The translations under genes and the position numbers were made by a program. A model generated the notes under the pieces. The model did no database searches. It saw only the letters and a list, made by a program, of their open reading frames with translations, and was not told the origin of the DNA. A DNA stretch of 41,533 nt from a virus. The stretch lies in the IMG/VR virus record IMGVR_UViG_3300005838_000023, positions 1 through 41,533 of that record; one strand, given 5' to 3'. Shown here piece by piece: positions 7,776 to 15,661 of the stretch (position 1 is the first letter of the stretch; each line of letters opens with the position of its first letter).

Positions 7776-8235
7776 TGTTGCTCCATTTCAAATACTTGTA
7801 TAGTGCGCTCGTAACCATCGAGTGCCACAGCTTGTCGTCGATTGGAATCTGAAAGTCTGAAGCTATCTCTAAGCCCTTCTCCCATGCCATCACCTCTTCT
7901 CTGAGGGTATCGATCTTGTGTGCTCGGGTCGCTCTTTTGCTGTTCAAGACTGCAGCCGGATAGCGACGAGCATGCTCCACCTCGCACTCGCGCAGAAGCA
8001 CATGCCCTGTCTCATGCAGCAGCATATATAACTGTCTTTCGAGAGTTACACGGTTGTCAACTATAATAAAGTCGCCGGGAATAATGGATCGCTTACTGTG
8101 AAATAGTGCGGTTTCGCCGTCGTGTTCAAAAACAACAGGCAACCCATATTCGATATCTAGAAAGACTACAACCCTATCAATGTATTCTCTGATATCACTT
8201 TTTTCTTTTTTTGCTGCATTCATGACAGTCTTCAT
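7768..8235 (-). CDS. IrrE/ImmA-like zinc metallopeptidase
   Basis: A 155-aa protein with an HETGH zinc-binding motif (H74, E75, H78) in MLLHETGHVLLRE, a short helix after it (ARRYPAA), and a further acidic helix (EEVMAWEKGLEIASDF) that would supply the third ligand, as in the ImmA/IrrE family (COG2856). Family members cleave repressor proteins or act in stress control. Here the domain stands alone without a DNA-binding domain. The start may be ATG 8235 or the ATG at 8221-8223 (MNAAKK). The 5' end overlaps the glutaredoxin-like gene by about 40 bases. Confidence 0.7.
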   Translation of the reverse strand: MKTVMNAAKKEKSDIREYIDRVVVFLDIEYGLPVVFEHDGETALFHSKRSIIPGDFIIVDNRVTLERQLYMLLHETGHVLLRECEVEHARRYPAAVLNSKRATRAHKIDTLREEVMAWEKGLEIASDFQIPIDDKLWHSMVTSALYKYLKWSNNA

Positions 8236-8485
8236 CTTCCAATCCTAGGTGATCTTTCAAGTCGTTGAAGCCACCAATGACTTCTTCATCCCCATTTATA
8301 TCGCATTTAACAACCAATGGTAAAGTTGGCCAACGATATTTCTTGCCGACAAAAACCTGCATCTCTGGGCTTTTATCCAGAAAGGTTAATGCATACTCAT
8401 AGCCAGAACGGTCTAGCTGTTTTACAGCTTCGATAGCGTAGGGGTCGTGACCCGTGCCATACACATGATAAAACAAAATAGACAT
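8195..8485 (-). CDS. Glutaredoxin-like protein lacking the N-terminal CxxC
   Basis: A 96-aa protein with a glutaredoxin/thioredoxin layout: first strand ILFYHVYG, helix AIEAVKQLDRSGYEYALTFLD, a cis-Pro-like WPTLPLVV segment and IGGFNDLKDHLG, which matches the end of glutaredoxins (IGGxxDLxxL). The usual CPYC active site at the end of strand 1 is replaced by GHDPYA, so classical dithiol chemistry is not expected there. A CHEC pair near the C-terminus (residues 88-91) is followed by a basic tail and might bind metal. Function unknown; thioredoxin fold moderately sure. Confidence 0.6.
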   Translation of the reverse strand: MSILFYHVYGTGHDPYAIEAVKQLDRSGYEYALTFLDKSPEMQVFVGKKYRWPTLPLVVKCDINGDEEVIGGFNDLKDHLGLEDEDCHECSKKRKK

Positions 8486-8487
8486 CG

Positions 8488-8781
8488 TTATCCCTGCAGG
8501 AGAGCCTTCGTCTGAATACTAAGTTTGGTCTCGATGGTGCCGATACCGCCCACAACCACAATGTCCAAGCCTCCGTGTCCACGATTCATTTGAATCTTGG
8601 TGAACTCTTGGCGCTCATCTAAGCCATCAGGCAGGATGCCTTCTTTGAGCAAAGATGTCGCACGGTGGTCTGGTCTAAGGCACACTACATAGTCTGGGTT
8701 GACAACAACCTCGCGCAGCGTCCACTTTCCGCTCTTCTGGGTGGGCTGTTCATACAACTCCACCAGTTTAATTCCTTTCAT
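8488..8781 (-). CDS. Hypothetical protein
   Basis: A 97-aa protein with alternating strands (LREVVVNPDYVVCLRPD, then QEFTKIQMNRG, then LDIVVVGGIGTIETKL). Its ATG overlaps the upstream TGA (ATGA) behind a strong GGAGGAG site, so it is coupled to the 78-aa gene before it. No family recognised. Composition suggests a compact beta domain. Confidence 0.6.
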   Translation of the reverse strand: MKGIKLVELYEQPTQKSGKWTLREVVVNPDYVVCLRPDHRATSLLKEGILPDGLDERQEFTKIQMNRGHGGLDIVVVGGIGTIETKLSIQTKALLQG

Positions 8782-9014
8782 TTCTCCTCCGGTGTGTAGG
8801 GATAGACGTGGGCTTTCTTCACCAACATCCTGCGCCCTTTAATAAAAAGTTTAAGTCCCGCATCGGCTTCTTCCAAGAAGATTCCTGTTGTCGGTGCCTC
8901 AGTCACCAAGACGTTCCCAGAGCCCCAGTGCCACAACTGGACATCCTGCGGAATATAGACCAGATCGCCGTGGGCGAACTGTTCGCTATCCGGTTTCTGG
9001 TGTTTCGTCTTCAT
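8778..9014 (-). CDS. Hypothetical protein
   Basis: A 78-aa protein with a short beta-rich pattern (GDLVYIPQDVQLWHWGSGNV, then GIFLEEADAGLKLFIKGRRM, then VKKAHVYPY) that could be a small SH3-like barrel. It overlaps its neighbours at both ends, which is the arrangement of a translationally coupled cluster. No specific function visible. Confidence 0.6.
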   Translation of the reverse strand: MKTKHQKPDSEQFAHGDLVYIPQDVQLWHWGSGNVLVTEAPTTGIFLEEADAGLKLFIKGRRMLVKKAHVYPYTPEEK

Positions 9015-9282
9015 TCATTTTTCCCTGAATAGCGTTGTTGTAACCTGACAGCAGCGAGGCTGCATCCTCAAGCCGCTGGTCGATGCGTGCAAGGCTCTGG
9101 CGAGTCTTATCAATAAGTTCCAGAATTTCTTCGCCCTTCAACTGATCCTTTACTGTAACGTCGTCGATATTGGCTACGTGATTGGACAGGAAAAGCAAAG
9201 ACTTGCCGCTCTCTCTCATAAATTCAGTAATCAAGTCGGGAATGTTCTCCAACTCTTCTGAATAAGTAATGTTAACTCTCAT
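8986..9282 (-). CDS. Helical hypothetical protein
   Basis: A 98-aa mostly helical, acidic protein. Residues 50-85 (EEILELIDKTRQSLARIDQ, then LEDAASLLSGYNNAI) have heptad-like spacing. It overlaps the 5' end of the 78-aa gene by 29 bases. No family recognised. Possibly a structural or regulatory helper. Confidence 0.55.
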   Translation of the reverse strand: MRVNITYSEELENIPDLITEFMRESGKSLLFLSNHVANIDDVTVKDQLKGEEILELIDKTRQSLARIDQRLEDAASLLSGYNNAIQGKMNEDETPETG

Positions 9283-9305
9283 CTATACTCCAATAGATAC
9301 TGTTG

Positions 9306-9635
9306 TTAGCTGCCGGAAACGATCATTCCCCAAATGCTATTCATCACCAGCGCAATAGTCAAGCTAACGATTGACCATGTGATCTTGGTGTTTGCTGCCT
9401 TCCAAGTCTCTAGCTGTTGGACCCGCGCCTCCAACTGAGCATGGCGGGCATACAAGCCCTGATCGGGGTTGTACATGGCTTCTTTGATCATAGAAATGTC
9501 ATCAGCCGCTTCACTGATGTCGGACTTGATCCCGTCGATGCCGCTGCTAAGCAGATCGATCTTGGAACTCAAAGTCGCCATCGACTGGTTCAGTTCAAGC
9601 ATTGTGATCACATTTTCGGAAATATCTGGAGCCAT
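9306..9635 (-). CDS. Coiled coil plus C-terminal TM protein, holin/XhlA-like
   Basis: A 109-aa protein. Residues 10-75 are amphipathic coiled coil (LNQSMATLSSKIDLLSSGI, then HAQLEARVQQLETWK); residues 84-105 form one transmembrane helix (ITWSIVSLTIALVMNSIWGM). This layout is like hemolysin XhlA or holin-associated phage proteins. The endolysin gene is at 13040-13975, so a lysis role is reasonable but unproved. It lies just after GroEL in transcription order. Confidence 0.6.
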   Translation of the reverse strand: MAPDISENVITMLELNQSMATLSSKIDLLSSGIDGIKSDISEAADDISMIKEAMYNPDQGLYARHAQLEARVQQLETWKAANTKITWSIVSLTIALVMNSIWGMIVSGS

Positions 9636-9645
9636 AGTACTTTAA

Positions 9646-11235
9646 TTAGTCCGATGTTTCGATTACCGCGTGACTGGTTGTAAATAAAGTGCCGGCTGCT
9701 GATGCTGCATTCTGCAACGCACAACGGGTGACCTTCACAGGGTCAATCACGCCAGACTCTACCATCTTTGTCAGCTTGCCAGTGTGAAAATCCCAGCCCT
9801 CATCAGGTGAAGCTGCACGGATCTTATCACAAATCAAATCAGGGCTTTCCCCTGCATTCACTGCCATCTGTCTAAGCGGGGCATGCACTGCAGCCTTTAT
9901 GATCTCAATCCCACAGCGCTGCTCTTCGTTGTCAGCGTCAATCTTCAATGCTGCTGCTGCGCGAATAAGCGCTACGCCTCCGCCGGGTACAATGCCCTCT
10001 TGCTGCGCAGATCTTACTGCCTCTAGCGCATCTTCGATCCGATAACGCTTTTCAGTCATCTCGATCTCGGTGGCTGCGCCCACTCGGATCACAGCAACGC
10101 CGCTAGCGAGCCTAGTAATGCGCTCCTGCAGCTTCTCGCATTCGTGAATGGAATCAGTTACCGATAGTTCTGCCTTAAGGTTCTCAATCTGTTCCTCGAT
10201 CTTGGCATAGTCGCCTTCACCGCCGGCAACAGTCGTGCCGCCCTTGGTAATCTCGATAGTCTTGCAAGAGCCTAAGTGCTCCAAGGTTACTCCCTCCGGA
10301 GACAAGCCCTTGGAAATAGTAATGAAGGTCGCGCCTACAGATAGTGCCAAGTCCTGCATGATGTTTAGCCGATCCTCGCCATAGCGGGGTGCCTTCACTG
10401 CTGCAACCTTGATTCCTGAGTTCATTTCCTGACGGCGAATAGCGTTCATGACCAACGCAGCCAATGCCTGACCCTCTACTTCGTCTGCAACAACAATCAA
10501 TGGACGGCTGCTGCGGTCTGCGATCTCAAGCACAGGCAACAACTCATCCACTCGCTCAATCTTGGCATCGGTTACCATAATAAGTGGATTTTCATATCGA
10601 ACTTGCCTGCGGCGAGAGTCTGTGATGAAAGCGGTGGCTACATATCCAGAAGCAAATCGGAAGCCTTCAATCAGATCCAAGCTTGTCTCTAAGCTCCGCG
10701 CTTCTTCGACAGTCACAGCCCCATCTTTGCCGGCGCTATCGACTGCAGTTGCCACCAGTTCGCCCAACGTGCGATCATTGTTGGCAGAAATGGTCGCGAC
10801 GTGAGCAATATCTTCCTTGCTCTTAATCGGCTGAGCCATGTCCTGAAGGTTAATAACTACTGCAGCTACTGCCTTGTCCATACCGCGCTTCAACTCAATT
10901 GGCGACATGCCTGAGGCAAGATAGCGCTGAGATTGTTCTAGAATCTCACGCGCAAGAACAGTTGCAGTTGTAGTCCCATCGCCGGCTGAAGAATTTGTTT
11001 GTGAAGACGCTTGTTTAATGATCTGCGCTCCAACATTCTCAAACGGATCGTCCAGTTCTACGTGTTTCGCTACAGTCACGCCATCCTTGGTGATGATGGG
11101 GGTGCCGCCGGCGGTCTGTAGGATTACATTCCTGCCTCTCGGTCCCAAAGTTGCTGCTGTATAATCAGCCAGCAGGTTTACGCCATTCATAATCTTCTGG
11201 CTTAAGCCCACACCATTGTTGTACTCTTTAGACAA
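9646..11235 (-). CDS. groL: GroEL-like chaperonin (Hsp60)
   Basis: A 529-aa group I chaperonin with typical motifs: LGPRGRNVILQ, ITKDGVTVAKHVEL, the ATP-binding AGDGTTTATVLAREI near residue 87, ASGMSPIELKRGMDKAV, ISANNDRTLGELVATAV, and the C-terminal EGIVPGGGVALIRA. It would fold phage or host proteins in a double ring with a GroES-type lid. The start is TTG at 11233-11235 behind GAGG with 6-base spacing. The C-terminus ends in HAVIETSD with no GGM repeats, as in several phage or divergent GroELs. A perfect TTGACA-N17-TATAAT promoter lies 25-55 bases upstream. A GroES-like gene is 15 kb away at 25989-26267. Confidence 0.97.
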   Translation of the reverse strand: MSKEYNNGVGLSQKIMNGVNLLADYTAATLGPRGRNVILQTAGGTPIITKDGVTVAKHVELDDPFENVGAQIIKQASSQTNSSAGDGTTTATVLAREILEQSQRYLASGMSPIELKRGMDKAVAAVVINLQDMAQPIKSKEDIAHVATISANNDRTLGELVATAVDSAGKDGAVTVEEARSLETSLDLIEGFRFASGYVATAFITDSRRRQVRYENPLIMVTDAKIERVDELLPVLEIADRSSRPLIVVADEVEGQALAALVMNAIRRQEMNSGIKVAAVKAPRYGEDRLNIMQDLALSVGATFITISKGLSPEGVTLEHLGSCKTIEITKGGTTVAGGEGDYAKIEEQIENLKAELSVTDSIHECEKLQERITRLASGVAVIRVGAATEIEMTEKRYRIEDALEAVRSAQQEGIVPGGGVALIRAAAALKIDADNEEQRCGIEIIKAAVHAPLRQMAVNAGESPDLICDKIRAASPDEGWDFHTGKLTKMVESGVIDPVKVTRCALQNAASAAGTLFTTSHAVIETSD

Positions 11236-11260
11236 TACACACCTCTTGTTTATATTCTAT

Positions 11261-11289
11261 ATTATAACCCAACTTAGCAGGGTTGTCAA
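11261..11289 (-). promoter_or_regulatory. Sigma-70 consensus promoter of groEL
   Basis: TTGACA (11284-11289), a 17-base spacer and TATAAT (11261-11266) on the minus strand, both hexamers perfect. The spacer begins ACCC and ends GGGT, a possible operator half-site pair. The groEL start is 25 bases below the -10 box. Host RNA polymerase with its main sigma factor should use it early. Confidence 0.9.
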
Positions 11290-11295
11290 ATGTTA

Positions 11296-13032
11296 TTATT
11301 CACTATCGGAAGAAATATCTTCTTCAAGCGACTGCTTAACCACCTCTGCATCACTCATCGCTTCTTGACCGTGAGTAATCGCGGTACTGCGCTGGCGTGA
11401 TGAAAAGTATTCACCGATATTTGTGGTGAGGTTCTGTACACCGTCAAGAAGGTTTGCAACGCGACCCTCAAGGGTCTTCGCATAGATCTCAGCGATGGCA
11501 TCAAATCTTGACGCTGTGAAGTCTAGACTCCCATGACCTTGCAGGTTAATAGTGCCGCCTAGATTTTGAATCATCTTGAAGGACACTTCCCACTGTGAAG
11601 GATCATCCGCTCGACCCTCTGCCAACACGCGCTCTTCTTCCATAAGGATTTTTTCACGCTGGTAGAAGGTTAATGATTCAGACAATTCCATTGGCTCTTC
11701 TTCTTCTGCGGGAACATCTGGTGGGATGTCACCATCGCGAGCAGCATCAGCTATCGATTTGTGGAGCATCCCTCGCTTAGTGTAGCCGGGAGCCTGTGTG
11801 ATGATAGCCGCGATTTGTGCCCTGTCTCCTGACTTGATGGCAGCGTTAAGCTCATCGAGAGAAACGTCGCCCAGCAGCATGCGAGTCTTCTTAGAGCCTC
11901 CAGCGATGAATTCTGGCAAGTTCTCTCTCGTAATGTCGAACTCCCAGATCTCTAGCGCGCCAACAGCGCCGGACTCTTCCTTTGTTTTATATGCCACAAG
12001 GTATTTGATGGCAGGCTCGCCACGTACGAACAAAAAGTCCACAAGGTTAGTAAAGCTTCCTTTAACACCCGTGCTCTTACCCAGCAGCTTGAGGCTCACT
12101 GGAATGTTCTTGCCGCCATACTGACTGAAGGCAACGAAGTCTTCAATGGGCAGTGTGCCCTTGACTCGTCCAGCCTCCTGATGCCCGCCGGTTAGCGCAG
12201 CCATGAACGCTTCAAATACGAAGCCGGCTGATGACTCATTGAAGTGGTTCATTGCAGCTTTAAGGCTCTCGATAATAATCATTGTGTTGATGATAACTCG
12301 GGGGCTGGTCCTGCGCTTCGCCTTCGCTGGGTCGAGGAATTCGTTAAGGTATTGGATTCGACCTGCGATAGAAGTGCCGCCGCGAACAACCTTAAAGATA
12401 TTGTTTACCTGTTCCCGATCCATGTGTTCTGGGTTTCCCCATGCCTCGGTGGGCGTGTACTTGGGAAGTGATAGCACAAACTTTTGACCAGCAGTCTGCT
12501 CTTCGTTCATCCGCTCCATTCCTCGGGCGGTCTGCATTGTCTGTTGACTAAGCAAAGCCTTTAGCTCATCTCCGTCCATGCCACTGTCTGCCAATAGACG
12601 AATAGCCTCCATCATATCGGAGTCTACACCCACAAGCAGAAGCTGACGATAAATCGCGCTCCATTGTTCAGGAGTTAGGCGACCTTCATTCATAGCCATC
12701 TGCGGACTTCCCTTGTCCCCAAGACCCTGTGGGTTTGAGAAGTGAAGCATCACGGAGTCCACCATCGCAACGTCAGGTTCGCCCATGATCTCTGCGACGA
12801 CGCGCTCGATTGTTGCACGGTCGCCCTCCATGCCAACTGGCACATGAGTGGCAATCATCTCAGGGTTAATGTTCTGATCAAACCCTGCGGGATCTGAAGC
12901 CGCTGCGATATCGGGATATGAATCTCCGATAGTCTCTTCGATCATCTCGACCAACATCTCTAAGTTTAATGCTGGCGCCTTTGCTGTATTGAAATACTGC
13001 TCAACTAGCAGGTCTAAATCTTTCTTGCTCAT
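11296..13032 (-). CDS. Unknown 578-aa protein with possible nuclease-like core
   Basis: A 578-aa soluble protein starting MSKKDLDLLVEQYF. The first third is helical and acidic. The middle has FVFEAFMAALTGG (E274), LPIEDFVAF (D298) and IPVSLKLLGK (S313, K315), followed by KGSFTNLVDF. The E...D...SxK order resembles degenerate PD-(D/E)XK nuclease cores, which is only an inference. The final part (FKMIQNLGGTINLQGHGSL, then a helical tail) is unremarkable. It sits between endolysin and groEL. A structural or virion role is the alternative. I do not recognise a named family. Confidence 0.7.
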   Translation of the reverse strand: MSKKDLDLLVEQYFNTAKAPALNLEMLVEMIEETIGDSYPDIAAASDPAGFDQNINPEMIATHVPVGMEGDRATIERVVAEIMGEPDVAMVDSVMLHFSNPQGLGDKGSPQMAMNEGRLTPEQWSAIYRQLLLVGVDSDMMEAIRLLADSGMDGDELKALLSQQTMQTARGMERMNEEQTAGQKFVLSLPKYTPTEAWGNPEHMDREQVNNIFKVVRGGTSIAGRIQYLNEFLDPAKAKRRTSPRVIINTMIIIESLKAAMNHFNESSAGFVFEAFMAALTGGHQEAGRVKGTLPIEDFVAFSQYGGKNIPVSLKLLGKSTGVKGSFTNLVDFLFVRGEPAIKYLVAYKTKEESGAVGALEIWEFDITRENLPEFIAGGSKKTRMLLGDVSLDELNAAIKSGDRAQIAAIITQAPGYTKRGMLHKSIADAARDGDIPPDVPAEEEEPMELSESLTFYQREKILMEEERVLAEGRADDPSQWEVSFKMIQNLGGTINLQGHGSLDFTASRFDAIAEIYAKTLEGRVANLLDGVQNLTTNIGEYFSSRQRSTAITHGQEAMSDAEVVKQSLEEDISSDSE

Positions 13033-13039
13033 GCTCTAA

Positions 13040-13975
13040 TTAGTCTCCGATTTCTTCTTTTGCTTCATCAAGTAGCTTACAAATGTCTAAACCTGCACAA
13101 TCAATCTTGCGGCTGGTCAAGTGATAGTGGCTGACGAATCCCTTGAAGGTACCTCGGGAAGCTTTGCTGTCAACTGTTGTACTGGTTCCGTGCTCATCTT
13201 CCGGTGTCTCCAACGGGATGCCGATGCCCTTGTGGATAGCTTTCCACAACGCTTTCAGTGCTTCAATCTGTACCGGATAAAAGTCGGTGAAAGGCTTGAG
13301 CTTGCTGCCGTGAACCCATGCGCCGTCCTGTATGGGTCGCTCGCCAAAACCATTCTTCTTATACCAAGCTTGATACTTAGGGTAGTACGCATTGCTGATC
13401 TCGACACCGACAGACCTATGGTTGACCTTGCCGATGCCCGCGTGCCATGCGCCGTGTTGCGTATCTAATAGCTGATAGATCGTGCCATCGTTATCGATGC
13501 AGAAGTGTACCGAAATGCCGCGACGGGCTAATACGTTTGCACAGGACTCTGAAGACAGACAGACATCCCAATGATTGACGAACATGGTCGGCTCGCGATC
13601 TGGCTTGCCGGCATAACTATAATAAGTGCCTCTCTTTGTTCCCAGTCCATCCGGGTCATCCCAGAGTACTACCTTCTGCCAGTCAATCTCCAAGAACTTG
13701 CCATTATGAACGATGTATTTCTTATCATCACAGCCATCATCTCCCCTTAAGTAAGGAGAACTGTATGGAATATGGTCAGAGATATCAGCTTCGCGCTCAG
13801 TCCAGACACGCCGGAAGGTCATTGGTCCAACCAGACCATCCGCTGTGAGTCCGTTATCTTTCTGCCATTTCTTAATAGCAGCAACTAGATCATCATCATT
13901 GTAGTCACAGCCAAACCACGAAGGCTCCCAGCCTAGGGAGTCTTGCGAAGACTTGTTGTAGAATACCTTGTCCAT
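13040..13975 (-). CDS. Endolysin: PG-binding domain plus N-acetylmuramoyl-L-alanine amidase
   Basis: A 311-aa protein with two domains. Residues about 25-55 (AAIKKWQKDNGLTADGLVGP) are a PG_binding_1 repeat. Residues about 130-300 are an Amidase_2/PGRP fold: VNHWDV (first zinc His), VHFCIDNDGTIYQLLDTQHG, AWHAGIGKVNHRSVGVEISN, and SHYHLTSRKIDCAGLD near the end, where His and Cys match the remaining zinc ligands of T7 lysozyme-type amidases. It cleaves the bond between muramic acid and L-alanine in peptidoglycan at lysis. There is no signal peptide, so it needs a holin; the coiled-coil/TM protein at 9306-9635 is a candidate. Confidence 0.92.
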   Translation of the reverse strand: MDKVFYNKSSQDSLGWEPSWFGCDYNDDDLVAAIKKWQKDNGLTADGLVGPMTFRRVWTEREADISDHIPYSSPYLRGDDGCDDKKYIVHNGKFLEIDWQKVVLWDDPDGLGTKRGTYYSYAGKPDREPTMFVNHWDVCLSSESCANVLARRGISVHFCIDNDGTIYQLLDTQHGAWHAGIGKVNHRSVGVEISNAYYPKYQAWYKKNGFGERPIQDGAWVHGSKLKPFTDFYPVQIEALKALWKAIHKGIGIPLETPEDEHGTSTTVDSKASRGTFKGFVSHYHLTSRKIDCAGLDICKLLDEAKEEIGD

Positions 13976-13983
13976 TCAAAACC

Positions 13984-14631
13984 TCAAACAATAATGTCCG
14001 CGATACCGTACTCAACCGCTTCTGTGGCTGAGAGATATACATTGACCTTTCTCTCCAACAATCTCTTAAGAGTTCGCTTGGTTAGGTTAGTCTCTCGGAC
14101 GAGGGCATTGACATAGTTTTCTTGAGAGTTTCTAATCTCGTCCATTTCATTTTCTAGATTATGGAGCGAGCCATGGTTTCCGCCGATGACCGAATGGATC
14201 ATTACACGGCAGTTGGCACCGATCTTGCGCTTGCCCTTGGAGCCGGCTGCTAGCAATAGAACGCCAGCAGACATCACCTTTCCTAATCCGAATGTGTGGA
14301 TCTCGCAATCCTTCTGGATCATACGCATTACATCGTAGAGAGCGAACATATCGTCGGCGCTGCCGCCGTACGTGGAGATGATAAACTCCATTGGCTCCCA
14401 TTCTTCCTGTCCCTCTTCCCCAGACTTGCCTGAGTTGTGGAGGACCAGCAAGCCGCTTAGGGTCTCGCGGGACTTGCGTTCATCGATGTCTCCGTAAAGA
14501 CCTACGACGCGCATCTCCTCATCGGGCTCCATGCCCAAGGCAGCGGCTAGCTGCTCTGCGGTCAGGTCATTGCCTGACTCCTCTTCTTCTTCTTCTTTCT
14601 TCTCTGCTTCTTTTTTGGGCGACATCAACAT
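13984..14631 (-). CDS. ClpP-like serine protease (copy 1), catalytic Asp replaced
   Basis: A 215-aa member of the ClpP/crotonase-fold peptidases. After a Lys/Glu-rich N-terminal extension (residues 4-25) come the ClpP motifs: TYGGSADDMFALYD, the nucleophile in GKVMSAGVLLLAAG (S121), the base in RVMIHSVIGG (H146), and YLSATEAVEYGIAD near the C-terminus. The residue aligning with the catalytic Asp of ClpP (RDRFLS) is N197 (VNVYLS), so the triad looks like Ser-His-Asn. Phage ClpP-like proteins often serve as prohead proteases or help ClpX/A degrade proteins. A nearby acidic scaffold-like gene (15092-15589) makes prohead maturation worth considering. A second ClpP is at 19924-20529. Confidence 0.88.
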   Translation of the reverse strand: MLMSPKKEAEKKEEEEEESGNDLTAEQLAAALGMEPDEEMRVVGLYGDIDERKSRETLSGLLVLHNSGKSGEEGQEEWEPMEFIISTYGGSADDMFALYDVMRMIQKDCEIHTFGLGKVMSAGVLLLAAGSKGKRKIGANCRVMIHSVIGGNHGSLHNLENEMDEIRNSQENYVNALVRETNLTKRTLKRLLERKVNVYLSATEAVEYGIADIIV

Positions 14632-14999
14632 TATAACTTCCTTCTGTTTTCTTCAAAATGCTTGACCGCTCCCTCCCAATCAGAAAACTTTACGAACTGT
14701 TTCCTATATGTGGTCGGGAAGCTGGCTAAGTAATTATCTATTGCTGCCTTTTTCCACCGACCAAATTCGTAATCATCCATATTTTTTTGGCGGATAATGG
14801 TAGCTTTATCTTCTGCATCTTCTAACTTCTTATACTTCAATGCTCTGAAGAACTCTATGTCTTCGGTCGCTGATATCATCAACTTTAATGATTGTAGTCC
14901 GACTCTTTCGACGAACATACCCATCCGACCTACGGTCATTAGGTTCGTTATAGCACAGCCTACCAGATACCCGATAAGTCCGCCTAGTGCATACTCCAT
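14631..14999 (-). CDS. Small membrane-anchored protein
   Basis: A 122-aa protein. Residues 3-24 (YALGGLIGYLVGCAITNLMT) form an N-terminal transmembrane anchor, followed by a helical, charged cytoplasmic-type domain (VERVGLQSLKLMISATEDIE, then FGRWKKAAIDNYLASFP). It overlaps the ClpP-1 start by one base. I have the impression that similar proteins occur in other large phages, but no function is known to me. Confidence 0.65.
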   Translation of the reverse strand: MEYALGGLIGYLVGCAITNLMTVGRMGMFVERVGLQSLKLMISATEDIEFFRALKYKKLEDAEDKATIIRQKNMDDYEFGRWKKAAIDNYLASFPTTYRKQFVKFSDWEGAVKHFEENRRKL

Positions 15000-15020
15000 T
15001 GCAACTCCATTTTTAAATAC

Positions 15021-15059
15021 AACACTACCCTATAGCATACACTATAGGGCAGCAGTGTT
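15021..15059 (-). terminator. Long inverted repeat between genes, terminator or operator
   Basis: CCCTATAG (15028-15035) and CTATAGGG (15042-15049) form a perfect 8-bp inverted repeat with a 6-base loop. Outer arms AACACT (15021-15026) and AGTGTT (15054-15059) extend it. It lies in the 92-base gap after the acidic protein gene. There is no strong T-run after it on the minus strand, so it may be a weak terminator or a repressor site. TTAACA (15056-15061), 16 bases and TATGCT (15034-15039) could be a weak promoter inside the same palindrome. Confidence 0.5.
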
Positions 15060-15091
15060 AAAGCAAAATAATATTATTAGTTTTTGGCATT

Positions 15092-15589
15092 TCAGCCCTT
15101 GCGGGACTTACTTGCCGCTACAAGGCGCTTCGCAACTCGGCGGGCTACCTCATTAATCATTGCCTCGTCTTCAGCGATAGAGACGCCAGCATCTGCAAGC
15201 TCTTGCATAAGGGGCTCTTCCTCTTCTGGGGGAAGTTCTTCATCACCTGCGACTGGTGCCATTTCTTCGCCGTCGAGTTCTTCCTCTTCCTCACCACCTT
15301 CCATACTGACATCTGCGCCCTGCTTCTGCAGTGCTGCTACAATGTCGGAAACTAGCTCGGTCGGATCGACCTCAACAGTCTCGCCCATTTCTTCTTCGGG
15401 CATCTCTTCATCTGGTCCTTCGTCGCCGGGGAATTCTTCTTCTCCAGCCATGGGATCGGGACCACCTAGTTCCATTTCTTCTTCACCTAACTCAGTCAAA
15501 AACTGATCGGTAAACTTTGATTCAATTTCAGCTAGCCGCATAAACCTGCGAGTAACTGACTCTTTTAAAATTAGCTTCTTTTTGCTCAT
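15092..15589 (-). CDS. Highly acidic protein, scaffold/prohead-core-like
   Basis: A 165-aa protein with a long Glu/Pro/Met-rich low-complexity centre (residues 30-125, roughly a third Glu), a basic N-terminus (SKKKLILKESVTRRFMRLAEI) and a basic amphipathic C-terminal helix (INEVARRVAKRLVAASKS). Acidic proteins with helical basic ends are typical of phage prohead core or scaffold proteins such as T4 gp67/gp68. ILKE-S near the N-terminus resembles a prohead protease site. The role is inferred from composition only. AGGAG precedes the ATG. Confidence 0.65.
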   Translation of the reverse strand: MSKKKLILKESVTRRFMRLAEIESKFTDQFLTELGEEEMELGGPDPMAGEEEFPGDEGPDEEMPEEEMGETVEVDPTELVSDIVAALQKQGADVSMEGGEEEEELDGEEMAPVAGDEELPPEEEEPLMQELADAGVSIAEDEAMINEVARRVAKRLVAASKSRKG

Positions 15590-15661
15590 CTCGTATAATC
15601 TCCTAATAATATATTATATGAAGGCTTCGATAATAAATAGTCTATTCAATGTTAAACGGCG

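Noticed and set aside
15040-15049. CACTATAGGG, identical to the core of the T7 late promoter, on the plus strand
   Set aside because: The upstream half of a T7 promoter (TAATACGACT) is absent, the match is part of a palindrome, it would transcribe against all genes, and no single-subunit RNA polymerase gene is in the window.
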